Source: Sycobia sp. Sy_11 (Eukaryota > Arthropoda > Insecta > Hymenoptera > Epichrysomallidae). Taken from it: a stretch of 64,000 bases of DNA. Both the position numbers and the translations under genes were made by a program. Shown in pieces: positions 31,657-44,279 of the stretch (position 1 is the stretch's first letter; every line of letters starts with the position of its first letter). The stretch covers positions 2,657,501 through 2,721,500 of the forward strand of contig JACCIC010000004.1 in the NCBI GenBank assembly GCA_018907035.1, given 5' to 3'. Under the pieces are notes generated by a model. That model saw nothing but the letters and a program-made list of their open reading frames with translations. It did no database searches and was not told the DNA's origin.

Positions 31657-32340
31657 TTGAAAAAAACTGTCTTAAGATCGCCGTTGCACGACACCGCGCC
31701 TGTCAAAGATCGTGTACAAAGAATGTCACCGCGGATGCTCGAAAGAGTGTCGGAGGAAGTTAAGCGACTGAGCAAAGAGGGCGTAATTTTGCGCTCCGCA
31801 AGTGACTGGAGCAGTGCGCTGGTTTTGGTAAAAACCAGAGCACTATTTAAATAAGGTTATACGAGAAGATGCGTATCCAATACCGAATATGGATGCAATT
31901 CTCGATAAATTAAGAAGAAAAAATTTGTAACGAAAATTGATATAAAACTGGCCTATTTTCAGGTGCTAATGGAAGAATCAAGTAAAAAATATACGTCGTT
32001 TGTGATACTGGGATCGAGGCTCTGGCATTTTGTTAGAATGACATTCGGCCTAATAATCGTGCCTATGACCTTCCAGAGGCTAACCGACGCGTTGTTTGGG
32101 ACAGAGTTTGAGCCGTATATCTTTTGTTATTTAGATGGCATTATTCTCGTGACGGAAGATTTTAATGAACATGTACGTTGGCTAAAACTAGTGCTGGAAA
32201 AATATGTTAGCATAGGGTTAGCGATTAATGAAGAGAACTATGAATTTTATTGTAGTCGAGTAGCGTATCTGAGTTTTTTTATTAGATAAAGAGGGTTTGC
32301 GTCCCGAGTTGGAAAATGTAGCGCTCGTGATTAATTATCC
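31657..32340 (+). pseudogene. Gypsy reverse transcriptase
   Basis: Blocks in order: VSEEVKRLSKEGVILRSASDWSSALVLV; REDAYPIPNMDAILDKLR; FVTKIDIKLAYFQVLM (first catalytic Asp, 31930); MTFGLIIVPMTFQRL; and FCYLDGIILVTEDF, where the catalytic YLDD is YLDG (near 32128-32139). Frameshifts lie near 31850 and 31930. The loss of the second YxDD aspartate and the stops show it is dead. Confidence 0.9.
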
Positions 32341-32519
32341 GGACCCACAAAATGTAGAACAATTGCGCCATATTCTCGGAATGGTCGGGTGATACGTACG
32401 TTTTTAAAAGAAGGATTCAAAATATCACTGGTGAAGCTCCTGCAAAAATTACAGGCATGGGAGTAAAGAGATGAGCAGCGGCAGGTATTTCAAGAGTTGA
32501 AATGAGCGCTTACCGAAGC

Positions 32520-33095
32520 TCCGGTATTAGTGCCGCAAAATTTTGCGAAACTGTTCACCGTTCAAAACGACGCAAGTAACAATGTGATTTGCGCCATTTG
32601 GACGCAAGGGAGTGACGATGACGAGAACCCGGTTGTGTTTGCGAGCCGAGTACTCTCTGCGGCCGGGAAAGAGGTGATATGGCTGTGATATGCACAAACA
32701 AGAAATTATACCCAATACCTACAAGGCTATAAATTCACTGTGATTACCAATCACAGTGCGCTGTGATGGCTGAAAAATTTGAGAGAACCAGCTGGTCGAT
32801 TAACGAGATGGGCATTCGAGCTCCAACAATGGGACAATAAGATCGTGCATAGGAAGGGGGCACTGAACCATGTGCTCGACGCACTATATGAGAGCGAGGA
32901 GTGCCAAGTAGCGGAGTTTCGGGAAGTGAACGATCCGTGGTATATCCAAATATTAGAATACATGATAAAAAATCCACTCAAATGTAGAGATTGGAAACTA
33001 GAGGGAAAATGCTTATATAGACGCCAGGACGATCCATTATTAAATTCGATAGTTTCACGAGAAGAAGGTTGGAGGCTAATAGTGTCGTAGGAGAA
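32520..33095 (+). pseudogene. Gypsy RNase H and connector
   Basis: The RNase H block FTVQNDASNNVICAIW begins near 32558, followed by ENPVVFASRVLSAAGKEV. KFTVITNHSAL and WLKNLREPAGRLTRWAFELQ then lead to the connector with HRKGALNHVLDAL near 32850. Two in-frame stops are present, at about 32688 and 32767. Confidence 0.85.
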
Positions 33096-33300
33096 AAGAG
33101 AAAGAGTTTTGTGAGATGCGCACGACACGCCATCGTGGAGGTAGCTTGACGTCGAAAAGACATATGATCGTGTATCGCGCGAATACTATTGGAAAGGAAT
33201 TTATTACTATACACACACTTACGTGTAAGATTGTATGCAGTGTCAAACATATAAGATATCACAATCTGCGGCACAAGGACTGATGGGAGCCGAATAGTAT
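33096..33300 (+). pseudogene. Gypsy integrase zinc-binding domain
   Basis: HDTPS...VEKTYDRVSREYYWKG...CMQCQTYKISQSA (33121-33280) is the H-H-C-C zinc domain of a Gypsy integrase. The catalytic core that should follow is missing; the sequence changes character near 33300. Confidence 0.8.
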
Positions 33301-33905
33301 AGAGACCGTGAGCCGTCGTAGCCGCCGACATGATGGAATTTCTGCCCGCATGAAGTGGAAAAATTTTCTTCTCGCAAATCTGAGCTAGAGACTTTTCTCT
33401 CATACTGCACTAGGTGGTAACGCGGAGTGAATGTGCCGAGTTTGCGAGGACCAGATCAAGCGGAGACTGGGGAGTATCAAGCGGACCGGACAGGAGTCAT
33501 TCCTTGGAGTGCCACTAGCCATGAGTGGCGTCATAGAAAAGTAAGGCTCAGTTTTACTCCGTCGTGTCAGATAGCTTAGAATAAGAGAGTCGGCGCCGTG
33601 CGTGTATGAGAGCAAGAAGAGAAGACCGGTCGCGCTGAGGGCTGCCGAAATCTTTAGAGTCGAGCGGAGAAAGGGGAGGCGACTAATTTCACGTGTAAAA
33701 AAAGAGAGAAATCGCGGTAACACTTGCGCCGATTCCTAAGCGTTACAGCTAGGCGGAATTTTAGGCGGTATTATAGTGTCTTAAGCGGCGATAACAGTGA
33801 TTTATTCATTTGTTTTAAGAAATAAATTCTGCCCAAGCTTCGGGAATTTTTTTATTATAAAATATATGTTTCTTATTTATTTCAATAAAAATTACCATGT
33901 CACAA
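33301..33905. other. 3' remainder of the Gypsy element, boundary unclear
   Basis: CpG-rich to about 33780, with no ORF, then AT-rich. An AATAAA at 33821-33826 and a short T run could mark a decayed 3' LTR; I could not define its ends. Confidence 0.4.
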
Positions 33906-34912
33906 CTTGTATCGTTATTTATAATGAATTATTTCGATACTCGGTGAATTTCAACTATTAAGAATGAGACAAAAGAAAATCCATTATGCACTGTTTAGGA
34001 GAAAACCAAAAAGGTAAAAATTAATAAAAATTAAGCCAATTTATAAAAGGTGTGATTTATGGTACTAATACTGGTACTGAATATATTGTATTAGATAAGC
34101 CACGCCAAATAGTGCTTTTAAACAATTATAGTTTCTAGTTTACCACAAATTAACAATAAGTGATATCTATGTTGGCCACAGAGGTTTTGGAACAACTTCC
34201 GTTAATTCAGTGAATTGTAAAAATCAAACTAATGAATAGATATAAGATTAAACTATCCTAGTACGTTAAATAAAGTCAGTTCATTTGTTTGACTTGTGAA
34301 ATACTAATATCAAAATAAATTTATTATTTATGTTTAAAGAGTTACTCGATTCACATAGAAAATTTGATAAATCTTTTTGGAAAGCATAAAATATTGTACT
34401 CATTGTAGATTACGGAGAGTAGGACAAATACTTGGCGTTTATGGAATCTTGAGATGTTGTTACTAAAACTATTAGCCAGTTCCGATCTTAGTATTGCACT
34501 TAATAGATTACGAATAAAAAGATAATTGTTTAATGCCTGCGAGACTGTGATTCATGAATTTTTTTGCTTTAGTTTGAAGAACATCATTTGACAGTGATTA
34601 TAGAACTATTGTAGAAAAAATGGTAATGAATATGTTGATTAAACTTATTAGTAATATGGTAACGAGGAGTCGCAAATGCAAATTAGCAGCTTTAGGATTT
34701 TCTGTTTATATTATATAATTCTTATATTATAATACCGCGTTATTTTTACAGTCGGATGGAATTGAAATCATGATCAAAGTTTTTTTTATATTGCAATATA
34801 TAATACTTTTGCAAAGTGTCAAGTTTATAGTATTCCTTTGTCAAGTCAAATTTGTAGATAAATGTGCAAATATATTGTATCTTTTTATTCTTCTATTGGA
34901 ATCGTCCGCCAT
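33906..34912. other. Nmdar1 intron 1, no feature seen
   Basis: AT-rich, no ORF or repeat that I can support. Confidence 0.6.
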
Positions 34913-35306
34913 TGTAAGTTAACCCGCCCGTCTTGTTTGGTCTCTCAAGACAGAGAGATATTCACGAAGCACACTCCGTTCTCGATCGCCGACGAGAAAG
35001 TGGAGAAATAAAGGGAGAAGCGTGAAGAAGAGCGAGAGGGTATAAGAAAAAAAGGTGAAATAAGGAGTTAGTGGTATGGAGAAGTAAAGAGTAGAATGGA
35101 CGAATGCTGCCGGTGCAGAGATAGAAGGTGGAGCATGAAAGAAAATGGTGAACGATCAGCGGCGGAAAAACAGAAGAGAGAAAGAGGTAAAGCATAGAGA
35201 AAAAACCAGCAATGGTGAAAAGAAGCCGTCAGAAGTAGAGTAGAGATTGGGGTGAAGTGTAGAGAGAGAACGAACGAATGTGAGGGGAAGCCAACGAAAG
35301 AAAGAT

Positions 35307-35341
<35 letters not shown>

Positions 35342-35747
35342 AGAGCAAGCAGAAGGATGAGGACGACAGGTATTATCCCGTGGACCCGCGAATATCGACA
35401 CACCTTCTTCTTCCTCCCTCTTCCATCAGCGGGCCTGAAGACCATTCTTGGGCGTAAGGTAAGTGTGCGTCGTACAGGTTTCGAAGGGTTTTTTGGTGCT
35501 TGTTGTTTTCCCGCGAGTGAATAGTCGATTCGACGGTCACAAAGACCGAGTCGTGTTGGGCCTAATCTCGCGCGTGACAGACAGTATTTAATGTACCGAT
35601 TGTTAGTTGTAATTTGTGAAATAGAGCGCGCGTGCATGCAGAAGAAAATAAATTCATTTCTTATTCATTCCTTTATACTCCATAAACTAGCGCGGTGTAT
35701 TTAATTTTTTACAGGTTAGCGGAGCCCCGTCCCCCACCGAATTTACA
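34913..35747 (+). repeat. Candidate solo LTR
   Basis: The 835-bp segment begins TGTAAGTTAACCCG and ends CCGAATTTACA, a TG...CA pair with short inverted ends (TGTAA/TTTACA). It has an AATAAA at 35646-35651, a (GA)n run (35308-35339) and a purine-rich 5' half. Composition changes sharply at both ends. The 5-bp flanks do not match, so either the duplication has decayed or the ends are slightly wrong. Confidence 0.4.
35308..35339. repeat. (GA)n microsatellite
   Basis: About 15 GA units within a purine-rich strand (34970-35345). Confidence 0.9.
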
Positions 35748-35850
35748 GGTGAGTGAAAAATATAATAAATTCATTTGTATATGCTAAATTTAATTTTGAA
35801 AAGGTAAAAGAGTAAATTAAATAAATTTTGTCACATCACAACATATACTA

Positions 35851-36850
35851 GAAGGCGAACATAGTTTCCGACCTTTTTTAACCGAAAAAGAACGTTTATG
35901 ATCGAAAATGGATACACATTAGTTTAAACAAAATATTTTCCATCCTTTTCTACTACTTTTTCCCATCTTTCTAGTAATATGACGACGCCGTGCTGAAAGA
36001 ACGATGGCGGTTTTGAGACGATCCAATCACTCAAAAAAATCTCGCACTTCTTGAACATCTCGGGAGTTCGTATCAACGAGATCGTGCTACATCTATCTAA
36101 ATAGGTAGTAATCCGCAGGCGCTATGTTTGGTGAGTACTGGGCTATATCTGGCTGGGTGCGGCAACACTTCCCATTCGAACTCCAACAGAGTGTTTTTGA
36201 CGGCCTTCGCAAGATGTGGCCGAGCGTTGTCATGCAATAGAATGACTTTGCACCTATTGCTCGCAGATTGCTGATCTATGCTCAATCAATTTCTGTTGAA
36301 AATCATATAGTTGGCATTTGTATACCTCGACAGTGATAGTTTCATTTAGTTTTAGCAGCCTTGTAATACAGCACACCCTGTTGGTCCCACCAAATGCACA
36401 GCAATACCTTTTGGCCGTGGATATTCCATATTGATGTTGATATGTACGGTTGGCCTGGGCCAATTCATGACTTTTTGTGCTTAGGATTGTTATAGAAGAT
36501 CCACTTTTTATCACCAGTCACAACACGCCACAGAAAATTCACTGACTCCTAACTTTTTAGCTAGTTCTTTCTCCACTTTTAGACCGCTGAAACCACTCTT
36601 TACATGTTGTGAGTGATAGAGTTTGTTCGCCATAACATTCTTAAAGCAATCAAAATAGTGCAGAAGGATGAAGAAACGATTTATCACAATTCATTTTTCA
36701 CTGATCAAAAAATTATAATGTTTACACAAATGATGGCATCCGTTAACTGAATTTATTGGTAAATGCCAAAACTAAAAAATACGTACTATATCTGACACAT
36801 CTGACTTTTCATATTACTTATATTGCCATTTAAACATGAAGTTCGCCTTC
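35851..36850 (-). mobile_element. Mariner-family element, decayed and shortened
   Basis: Bounded by the inverted repeat GAAGGCGAAC (35851) and GTTCGCCTTC (36841-36850), with TA on both sides (35849-35850 and 36851-36852). The minus strand carries transposase pieces: ILSTKSHELAQANRTYQH near 36450, FGGTNRVCCITRLLKLNET near 36350 and [19 protein letters not shown] (second catalytic Asp) near 36240, then [17 protein letters not shown]. The N-terminal third is missing or unreadable. The TIR and protein differ from the other mariners here. Located in Nmdar1 intron 1. Confidence 0.88.
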
Positions 36851-36852
36851 TA

Positions 36853-39808
36853 ATATAATTGTTTTGTAGTGAGAATTATAATAAGCATAGATGATATATG
36901 CTGCCCAGACAGATAATCTATACATAAAGAGAAGATTCCATTGTATGGGAAAAACAGTAAGAGAAACATATTATTATGTCTTTTTTCACATCTCATGATT
37001 CTAAATATTATGATATATAACTATAATCGCAATTGTTCTATTAAATAATCAAATTTTTCAATCACAAGACAAGATTTTTATGTTGTGTTAAAGTTTTATG
37101 TATTTTAATGATAATTAATAATGACAATGTCTAAATGATTTATTTAAATATATATTTATTTTCTACGATGTGAAATGTAAATAATTATTTTTAGATCAGA
37201 AAATTTATAAAGAAAAGGTTATTGTTCACTTGAAATGCGAATTTATAAAATAATTTATAATAAAAAAAATTTATAATATCAAATAAAAGAATTTGTAAAA
37301 TATATAAATTTATTTTATATTTACTTCATGTTTATTTTTACCAGAAAGACTTCTGAAAAACATCTACCCTAAATTTTGAAGAATATTAGTGTGTTTATAT
37401 TTTTTAGATTTTTGATTACAAGCATTATACTGGCTTTTGACGAAAAACCTTTTTTCTCCTTATTTTTATATTTTTAATCATTCCACGCAATCAGATTTGC
37501 AATCTTATTTAATTTACAAAAAGCTATATCGTACTAACTTTCGTATATTATTATATAATGAATTCATTTATTTTTATTTGAAGAAAATTTAATATGAAAT
37601 TGGAGGTTTTTTTCGATAAAAAGAAAACTAATTTTAATTTATTTTCAAGTACTATGTACAAAAAAGTTAAATAAATTATTTAAATTATAATTTTTTTTTA
37701 GATTTTTATTTTTCCTCGTTATTATCTTTATTTAGAGATAAAGAAATAGAAATTATGTTGTAGAAGATTTCTGCAAGCCTTATTATCTTTGAAAGTTATT
37801 TTCCATCTGATAAATTATATATTTTTATGGATGTATGTATAAGACAACTGATTATTTATAGTCTAAAACCATGTGGGTAATATACAATAATATATTCAGA
37901 AATATTGTTATACTTATATCTCGATTAAAGATTTATATTTATTACATCTGAAAATTTCTTAAAATAACTTAATTTCAAATCATTGCTTATATTAAGCAAT
38001 TCAGCTAAATATGCAACAGTTTTTCCTAACCTTCACAAGTTTACAAATAGAATTTTAAATGTAGTTAAATATTCAAATACTTTATTTGGTCGCATATATG
38101 ATAGCTCTTTATTATAAAACTAATAACAAAAAATAACATCTTGTCTTTATACCGGGTAGATAATATAACTGTATTTTTGAGGCGATATAGAGAACTATTT
38201 TGTTTTGAACAATTTTGTCCTGCCACAGTATTAAATAGCAGCACTAAGATGCAGGCGAGTATAGAAGGTCTTTGATGAGAGGTAATTCAATAATTTCTAC
38301 AGATGTTATTGGATCTCATATGCCATTCATCGATTTTTTCTTTGTAGCGTAGACCTGGGTCGTTGACTGATTGCCTGAAGACAGTCCATGAATAAGTCTG
38401 TATCTTACCGCTAGTTGAGTGCAGCATGTCCATTCCTAATCAGAATACATCATATACATCATAAAAGGCATTTCGTCCAGAGAATCTCAGCGCATTCCCA
38501 TCTCTTTTGGTCATTATTTCATATTAGTTGTTTACATACGGGGAGCTGGCAGTTAGACAAGTCTCGTGTAGTTAGTTGAAAAGTTTCAGTATCACGAGGG
38601 TTAGCAATCCCATCACTCGGTTTAGTGGAAGCCTTGTGTAAAAGGAGGAATTACAGTTTACTAGAAGTAGTATGCTGTACGATGCAGGTAGTATCGTTGG
38701 ACTACACCATATCAATCCTATATCACAGCGTTCTTATACTAATGATCTGTGCCTTTTCCAGAAGCTGAGAGTAGTTTCCAGATGTCAAAATGAAATTTAG
38801 TCACCTAACTAACTAAAATAATGATAAATAATTGGAATGGCTGGCGCCTGAAATTGAAAGAAAATGAGATATTGCAATAATAATGTCATAAAAACTAATT
38901 TCTTTATAAAAAAATTTGTTTAGAGAAGATAAAAAATTTTTTTCACATATTTCAATTGAACCACTCCTTAAATTTACTTCAACAGTCCAAATTATGTAGA
39001 TCGATTCAAATGGAATTATATTCTTGTGCAACTAAATGGTGATAAAAAAATTCAGTTCTTGCAGATTAATTTAATTCAATGTGATTCAACAGAAAAATTG
39101 ATTAAATATTGCAATCTCGTTTTTTCTTAAGTACCGACAATATCAAGTTTTCTTTCGGCTAATTAAATGGTATGTCTCTATTAGGGAGAACACAGTCTAA
39201 AAAGCTTTTGAAAGATAAAAAGTTGGAGTATTGACAGTTCAGAGCCCGTTCTACATCAAGTACATCTGAATCGATAAAAAATCCCAGTCAGTTATATCAC
39301 TGAAGCAATTCATCATTTAATTTCAATAATTTTAAGGTTACAGTAAGTATTAATTTTTTTTACATGTGGAGTGATTATATTTTATCGGTAAATCAACAAC
39401 TTTGTGCTTTGTTTGAAAAATGTAAAAAAATTATTGTAATGAAATATCGTGTCATTATCATTGACCAACATTCTGCCAATCAAGCACTCATATAAAAGAC
39501 AATATTAATTTGTATCAATTTTAGAGATTATAAATGGCTTGAATTAGAAGGAATCTTTATTCTCTTGATGATTTAAAAAAAATAGACTTAAATTGAACAA
39601 CAAATAGAGTTTCGTTAGCCTAATCTAACAAATTGCGCTCGAAGGTCGGCTTAGAAGAATTTGTTTCAGAACTGAAAATTTCTGATTTAGTCGTTAATCC
39701 TCTTAATTAATATTTCTATTGGTCCTGAGACATTTTAAAATTAAATATAATTATACTAGCAATGATAAAGAAGGAAATCTTATTATAGAAACATATTTTA
39801 TTTATATA
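36853..39808. other. Nmdar1 intron 1, no feature seen
   Basis: Mostly very AT-rich. 38230-38800 has more balanced composition with no ORF and may be an unrecognised old repeat. Confidence 0.55.
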
Positions 39809-41105
39809 TGCGGTTGGACAATAAAGTAATGCGACAAAATTTAAAAATCAAGTATATTTATAAATTACGCTGCGATCCTCTACAAAATTAGTTCCCTCCC
39901 GCATCTATACACTTATTCCAGTGAGTTTTCTAGTTTTCGTAACAATTCTGGAATATTTCGTGTGGGACTTCTCCAAGTACCCGAGTACATCATCACAGAT
40001 TCTTGGATGTCTTCAATGGTGTCAAAATGTTGACCTTTGAAGAATTTTATCAAATGGGAGAATAGGATAAAGTCGCAGGGTGACATCATCGGTGAATAGG
40101 ATGGTTATGGTAACGTTGCGATGCTTTTAGACGTCAAAAGCTGTAAGACACTGAACGCACCGTGACAGGGAACATTGTCGTGATGCAAACCCAAGTCTTC
40201 GCGATCTCTGGACGCACTCTGAGCACCCTTTTTCGTAATATTTCGAGCACATTGTGGTAGAATACTTGATCTATGATTTTTTCAGGCGTTACAAACTCAT
40301 TGTGAACGGTTTGTCCAGGTTATATAAACTCTTTGTGAACCACCCCTTGGCTATCGAAGAAGCAATTGAACATGGTTTTCACTTTGGACTTGCTCCTTCT
40401 CGCCTTTTTTGGCCTTGGCGCTCCAACGGACAACCACTGTTGGTTTTCTCGTTTAGTTTCGGGGTCATATCGAAACATCCAAATTTCATCACCAGTAATA
40501 ACTCGATCGAGAAGAGTAGGATCGCTTTCAACCTGCTTGAGACAACCTCGAGCGCTGTTCATTCAGTGGACTTATTGCTCATCGAAAAGGTTTTTCCGTA
40601 CCATGTGCGCGTATAGCTTTTTCATAGCGAAATCTGCGGCTAAAATATTTCTAAATGTTTTCCGATTAATATTTGCCTCATCAGGCAACATTCGAATGGT
40701 TAGTCGCCGGTCTTGACGAACAAGGGTGCGGACGCGCCGAGCCTTTGACGCTCTGACGGCGTTTTTTTAAAATCGACATGCCACCGAAGTACCTGACTAC
40801 GACTCAGGGCGTCATTACCATACACTTCAAGCACTTTTTCATAAGTTTTTGTCGCGATTTCGCCGAATTTCGCACAAAATTTTATCGCGCATCATTGCTC
40901 TAAATTTTTTTGTTACATTTTCGTGACGTGTATTACTCGCGCGTTGTTACAAAATACTAGTTGGCGAAGAAATGATCGTACAAGGGTTGTCAATTTCTCA
41001 ATCGTGAGAGTAGAAATGCACTATTGCAGTGGTGGAGTTACAGGTTCGCAGTGTGATCACAGGCCGAGAAAAAAATCTTTCGCATTACTTAATTGTCAGA
41101 CCTGG
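39809..41105 (-). mobile_element. Mariner-family element, full size, transposase broken
   Basis: 1297 bp with about 25-bp imperfect terminal inverted repeats sharing GACAAT and AAGTAATGCGA, flanked by TA (39807-39808 and 41106-41107). On the minus strand the transposase shows LLDRVITGDEIWMFRYDPE (first catalytic Asp, 40490-40435), PRPKKARRSKSKVKTMF, GVVHKEF, HHDNVPCHGAF (second Asp, near 40170) and YSPMMSPCDFILF (third, near 40085). Many stops and frameshifts break it. This PETKR/RPKKAR-type transposase is a lineage distinct from the other copies. It ends about 240 bp inside the exon 1 donor. Confidence 0.9.
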
Positions 41106-41344
41106 TAGTATTGAATTCTATAAAAAATCTAGCTACAGAAAATTATTTAAATTATTTGTTATAATCATTATCAACGCGCTTTGCCTAGAACCTACAGAGA
41201 TTCCTTCTTTCACCAGATCCGAATGTGGGTCGAAATTTTAAGCAATATAATTATAAAATACTAATAGTTATTTCATTTATGCCACATATACTAATATATC
41301 ATTTCTAAGGCTTAAAGTTAGAAACATATACAAATCTTACTTAC

Positions 41345-41512
41345 ATCGATAGTTTCGTTAAAGAAAGCTTCATTCTCTTTATTAGACAACATACCACCAA
41401 TATTGAAGAAACCAGGATTATTAGTAGTATGCATCATTCGGCATTTAACATTGTGTTGATATATCAGAATAAAAACTAGAATAATATTTGCTTTCTTACA
41501 TCTATTCTTCAT
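41345..41512 (-). CDS. Nmdar1: NMDA receptor subunit 1, first coding exon (signal peptide)
   Basis: 168 bp, 56 codons from the ATG at 41512 to a perfect donor GAT/GTAAGTAAG. Residues 7-18 (KANIILVFILIY) form the hydrophobic core of a signal peptide after a basic N-terminus, with probable cleavage near Cys25. The mature start reads NNPGFFNIGGMLSNKENEAF, the conserved beginning of insect GluN1. It splices in phase 0 to exon 2 (ETID then NLNF). A TTTTACAG lies 10 nt upstream of the ATG, so an upstream 5' UTR exon is possible. Confidence 0.92.
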
Positions 41513-42409
41513 TTTAAATAACTGTAAAATATGAATGCATTTTATTAGGATTATAATATGCTTATGTGCTAAACAGAAAGTGAAAAATTCTATTTAATTT
41601 CATAATTGAAACGTTGATTGGGTGTGAGTCTTTAATATATAATAATAATGCAATCACACTTCAAGAAATAAAGCATAATTAAATCAAAAAATGACATTTA
41701 AAATTAAGGCTATTTATGATAGATTTCTACACAATTTTGAGAATAAATGATAATCATAGAGATATTATTATAGTGCAGATCAAAGTCGGGGTCAAAACTA
41801 ATAGAAATCATATAAAAAAAGCTCTTCGACCTCAAATACACATAAATATTATTACTGTAATATTATGAATCTAAAATTTTTTGCTTTTTGATTATAATTT
41901 TTAAGCTTTGGAAGTGAAAGTCGTGCATGCTTTCGCCATAAATCCAAATATTTGTATCAATTAATTCACGTAAAAATGTGAAACTAATTGGTAATATTTA
42001 TAATAGTTATTAAACTCAAGTTCTAGGTTTCTATTAATATCGAATGACATAAAAAGCCATTTATTGAACAGTACACTGTTTTGGACACCCAGCATATAAA
42101 AACTGATATAATTAAGAAAAATTTTTTCGTCGTATACTTGCTCAGTTAGATACATGACAAATACATTTAAGAATTAGAATAAAATGATCAATAAACCCGA
42201 ATAAAGTTTAGTTGAATTTAGTTTTGATTTGAACTATCTTTATATTTGTATAAATTATATTAGTATTTTACTAAATAAAGAGACACAACTCATTTTTTTA
42301 TTATTCTTCCATGATTATTTTTATTATTTTCATATTATTCACCATTTACTTAAACACAATTACATAGCGCTTATCATTACAATATCTATTAATATAGTTC
42401 AACGATCGC
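41513..42409. other. Upstream of Nmdar1 exon 1, or a 5' UTR intron
   Basis: AT-rich, no ORF or promoter element I can name. Confidence 0.5.
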
Positions 42410-43232
42410 ACTCGGACTTCACCATAAATTTCACTCGTCAACTACTTCTCCTCTGGCGCAACGATGCCCTGGAGGCGACAGAAGCCCGACGGCTCTAGGT
42501 GTCTCTTCGAACGTAGTCTCTTCCCCGCTCGCCGCCTGGCCTGGGTGCCGGAGCAACCAGTCCGCCGGCACCACTCCTTTATCGCACTCACGTGATGACT
42601 CTCACCTCGCCATGCGCAAGATTCTCTCCCTCGCAATGCACTAATATTGGGCTTCGGCGGTGTTCAGCCCTGGCCTTGTAACACCGCTATCTGGGCTGTT
42701 CTTTAATCCGGGTAGTACTCATTCCTACATCCCGACATCAGGACACCGACGGATCGACAAGATTCGACCTCACCCATCGCCCTCCTCATCTCCTATGTCA
42801 CAAGTACTAGGCATGCAGAGGAGGTGCGTGCAGGACGCAGTCCCATTTATCCAAATCGCTCCCAGCCACCTTTGATCCTACTCCTCGACGCAGATATCTA
42901 GTTCGCGATTGTCGACAACAATTGGACGCCTCCGTATTTCCACGGTTCTTGTTCGCACTCATTCTTGCGCGATTCATAGACGATGCTTAGCGCGATCACT
43001 TCTCCGTAAGTACACTTTATCCTCACATGTCATGATCTACCCACAAAACTCTAATACCCGCTTTCTTCTTTTTCTCAGCGCACACTCTCGTTTACACATA
43101 TACAGCTGCTTTTTCCACTTCACCATGTGTATACAACTGATTGTTCTTTTTCAGGGAACCCAAGCAGTACGAAGCGGTGATAACGGCGCCCGGCTCCCAC
43201 TTCGAGCGACATCTGGTTAATTTTCAACCAAT
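42410..43232 (+). repeat. GC-richer island, probably a transposon fragment
   Basis: About 820 bp of balanced composition between AT-rich flanks. It has a good donor CCGTAAGTAC near 43010, and pyrimidine tracts ending CTCAG (43079) and TTTTTCAG (43155) on the plus strand. No long ORF. GATAACGGCGCCCGGC near 43180 resembles leader sequence after an LTR. It could instead be a non-coding exon region. Confidence 0.3.
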
Positions 43233-44229
43233 ACTCTAACACCATTTTTTCTTACACGTAATTAGTGACTGTGACCTCCGCAAAGGTCATAATGATGTAC
43301 AGATCTGCAACTAAAAGAAAAGTGAAAATGAAAAGTTTTGGAGCACAACCGGCCGATAAAGCGAATGCTAGGTGCGCATTATTAATTATGCAAATGAATA
43401 CCTCTCGAAACCCTGTAAAAATATAACTGCGATAATCATAAGCAATAATGTAAAAGACAAAATAGGGATAGCTAAATCAGATGAAAGTTAACAAGTCAGA
43501 TAGCAAGAGCAAGTTTCTTCAATCTACTGAGAACTTAAAGAGCGATAAACGGAATAATCATTTGAAAGTAAGAATCATTAAAAGTAATAGACAGAAGATA
43601 AAACATAGGAAGACATGGTTTCGGAATATTCGAATTTATAACTGCGGAAGCAAAAAATTTATATTTAATTTTTATGCTAGACTTAGTAGGCCCAGTACGT
43701 ATTGTAAAAGAATAGACCTGTCTCATAAGGAGGTGGTCTCCAATTTTTTAAATTAAGATGAGACTCTGAAAGCTATTGAGAAGAAGTCAATACCGAAGCA
43801 AATAGTAAGCATACAAACCTTCAAGAACGATATCAGAAAATAAGTAAGATTAATAAAGGTCAAATTAATAACTATTTTAATAATTATTTTCACGCATTCT
43901 AAAAATATCGAATATTAAGGTGTAATCCGTCTAAAAAGTCAAACGTTTTTAATGGAAAATCATATAATATAAAATCATTTGAAACAAACATTCTAGGCGT
44001 AGTATATGAAGAAATTTAGAAAATTTAGTGTTGGCGGAAGTCAACTAATTGGCACTGACAGTAATATATTTATTTTTATGATATTAGTACTTATATTTCA
44101 GACAAAAAAGTTGTCATCAAAAAGGTCAACATTATAATTCTATTATTTTTTATACACTAGCAATATAATAATCTACAATATCGACTCTAATACATAAGTG
44201 GATATTGCATACTTTTGCACAAATAAGAA
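43233..44229. other. Unassigned, one Lys/Arg-rich ORF
   Basis: A 91-codon plus-strand ORF at 43481-43756 is basic and Ser/Asn/Lys-rich with no motif I recognise; chance is likely in such sequence. The remainder is AT-rich. Confidence 0.4.
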
Positions 44230-44279
44230 TGTTCTCATGAGGGTTAGCTGCGTATCTAGAATCTATTTCACAGGATATG

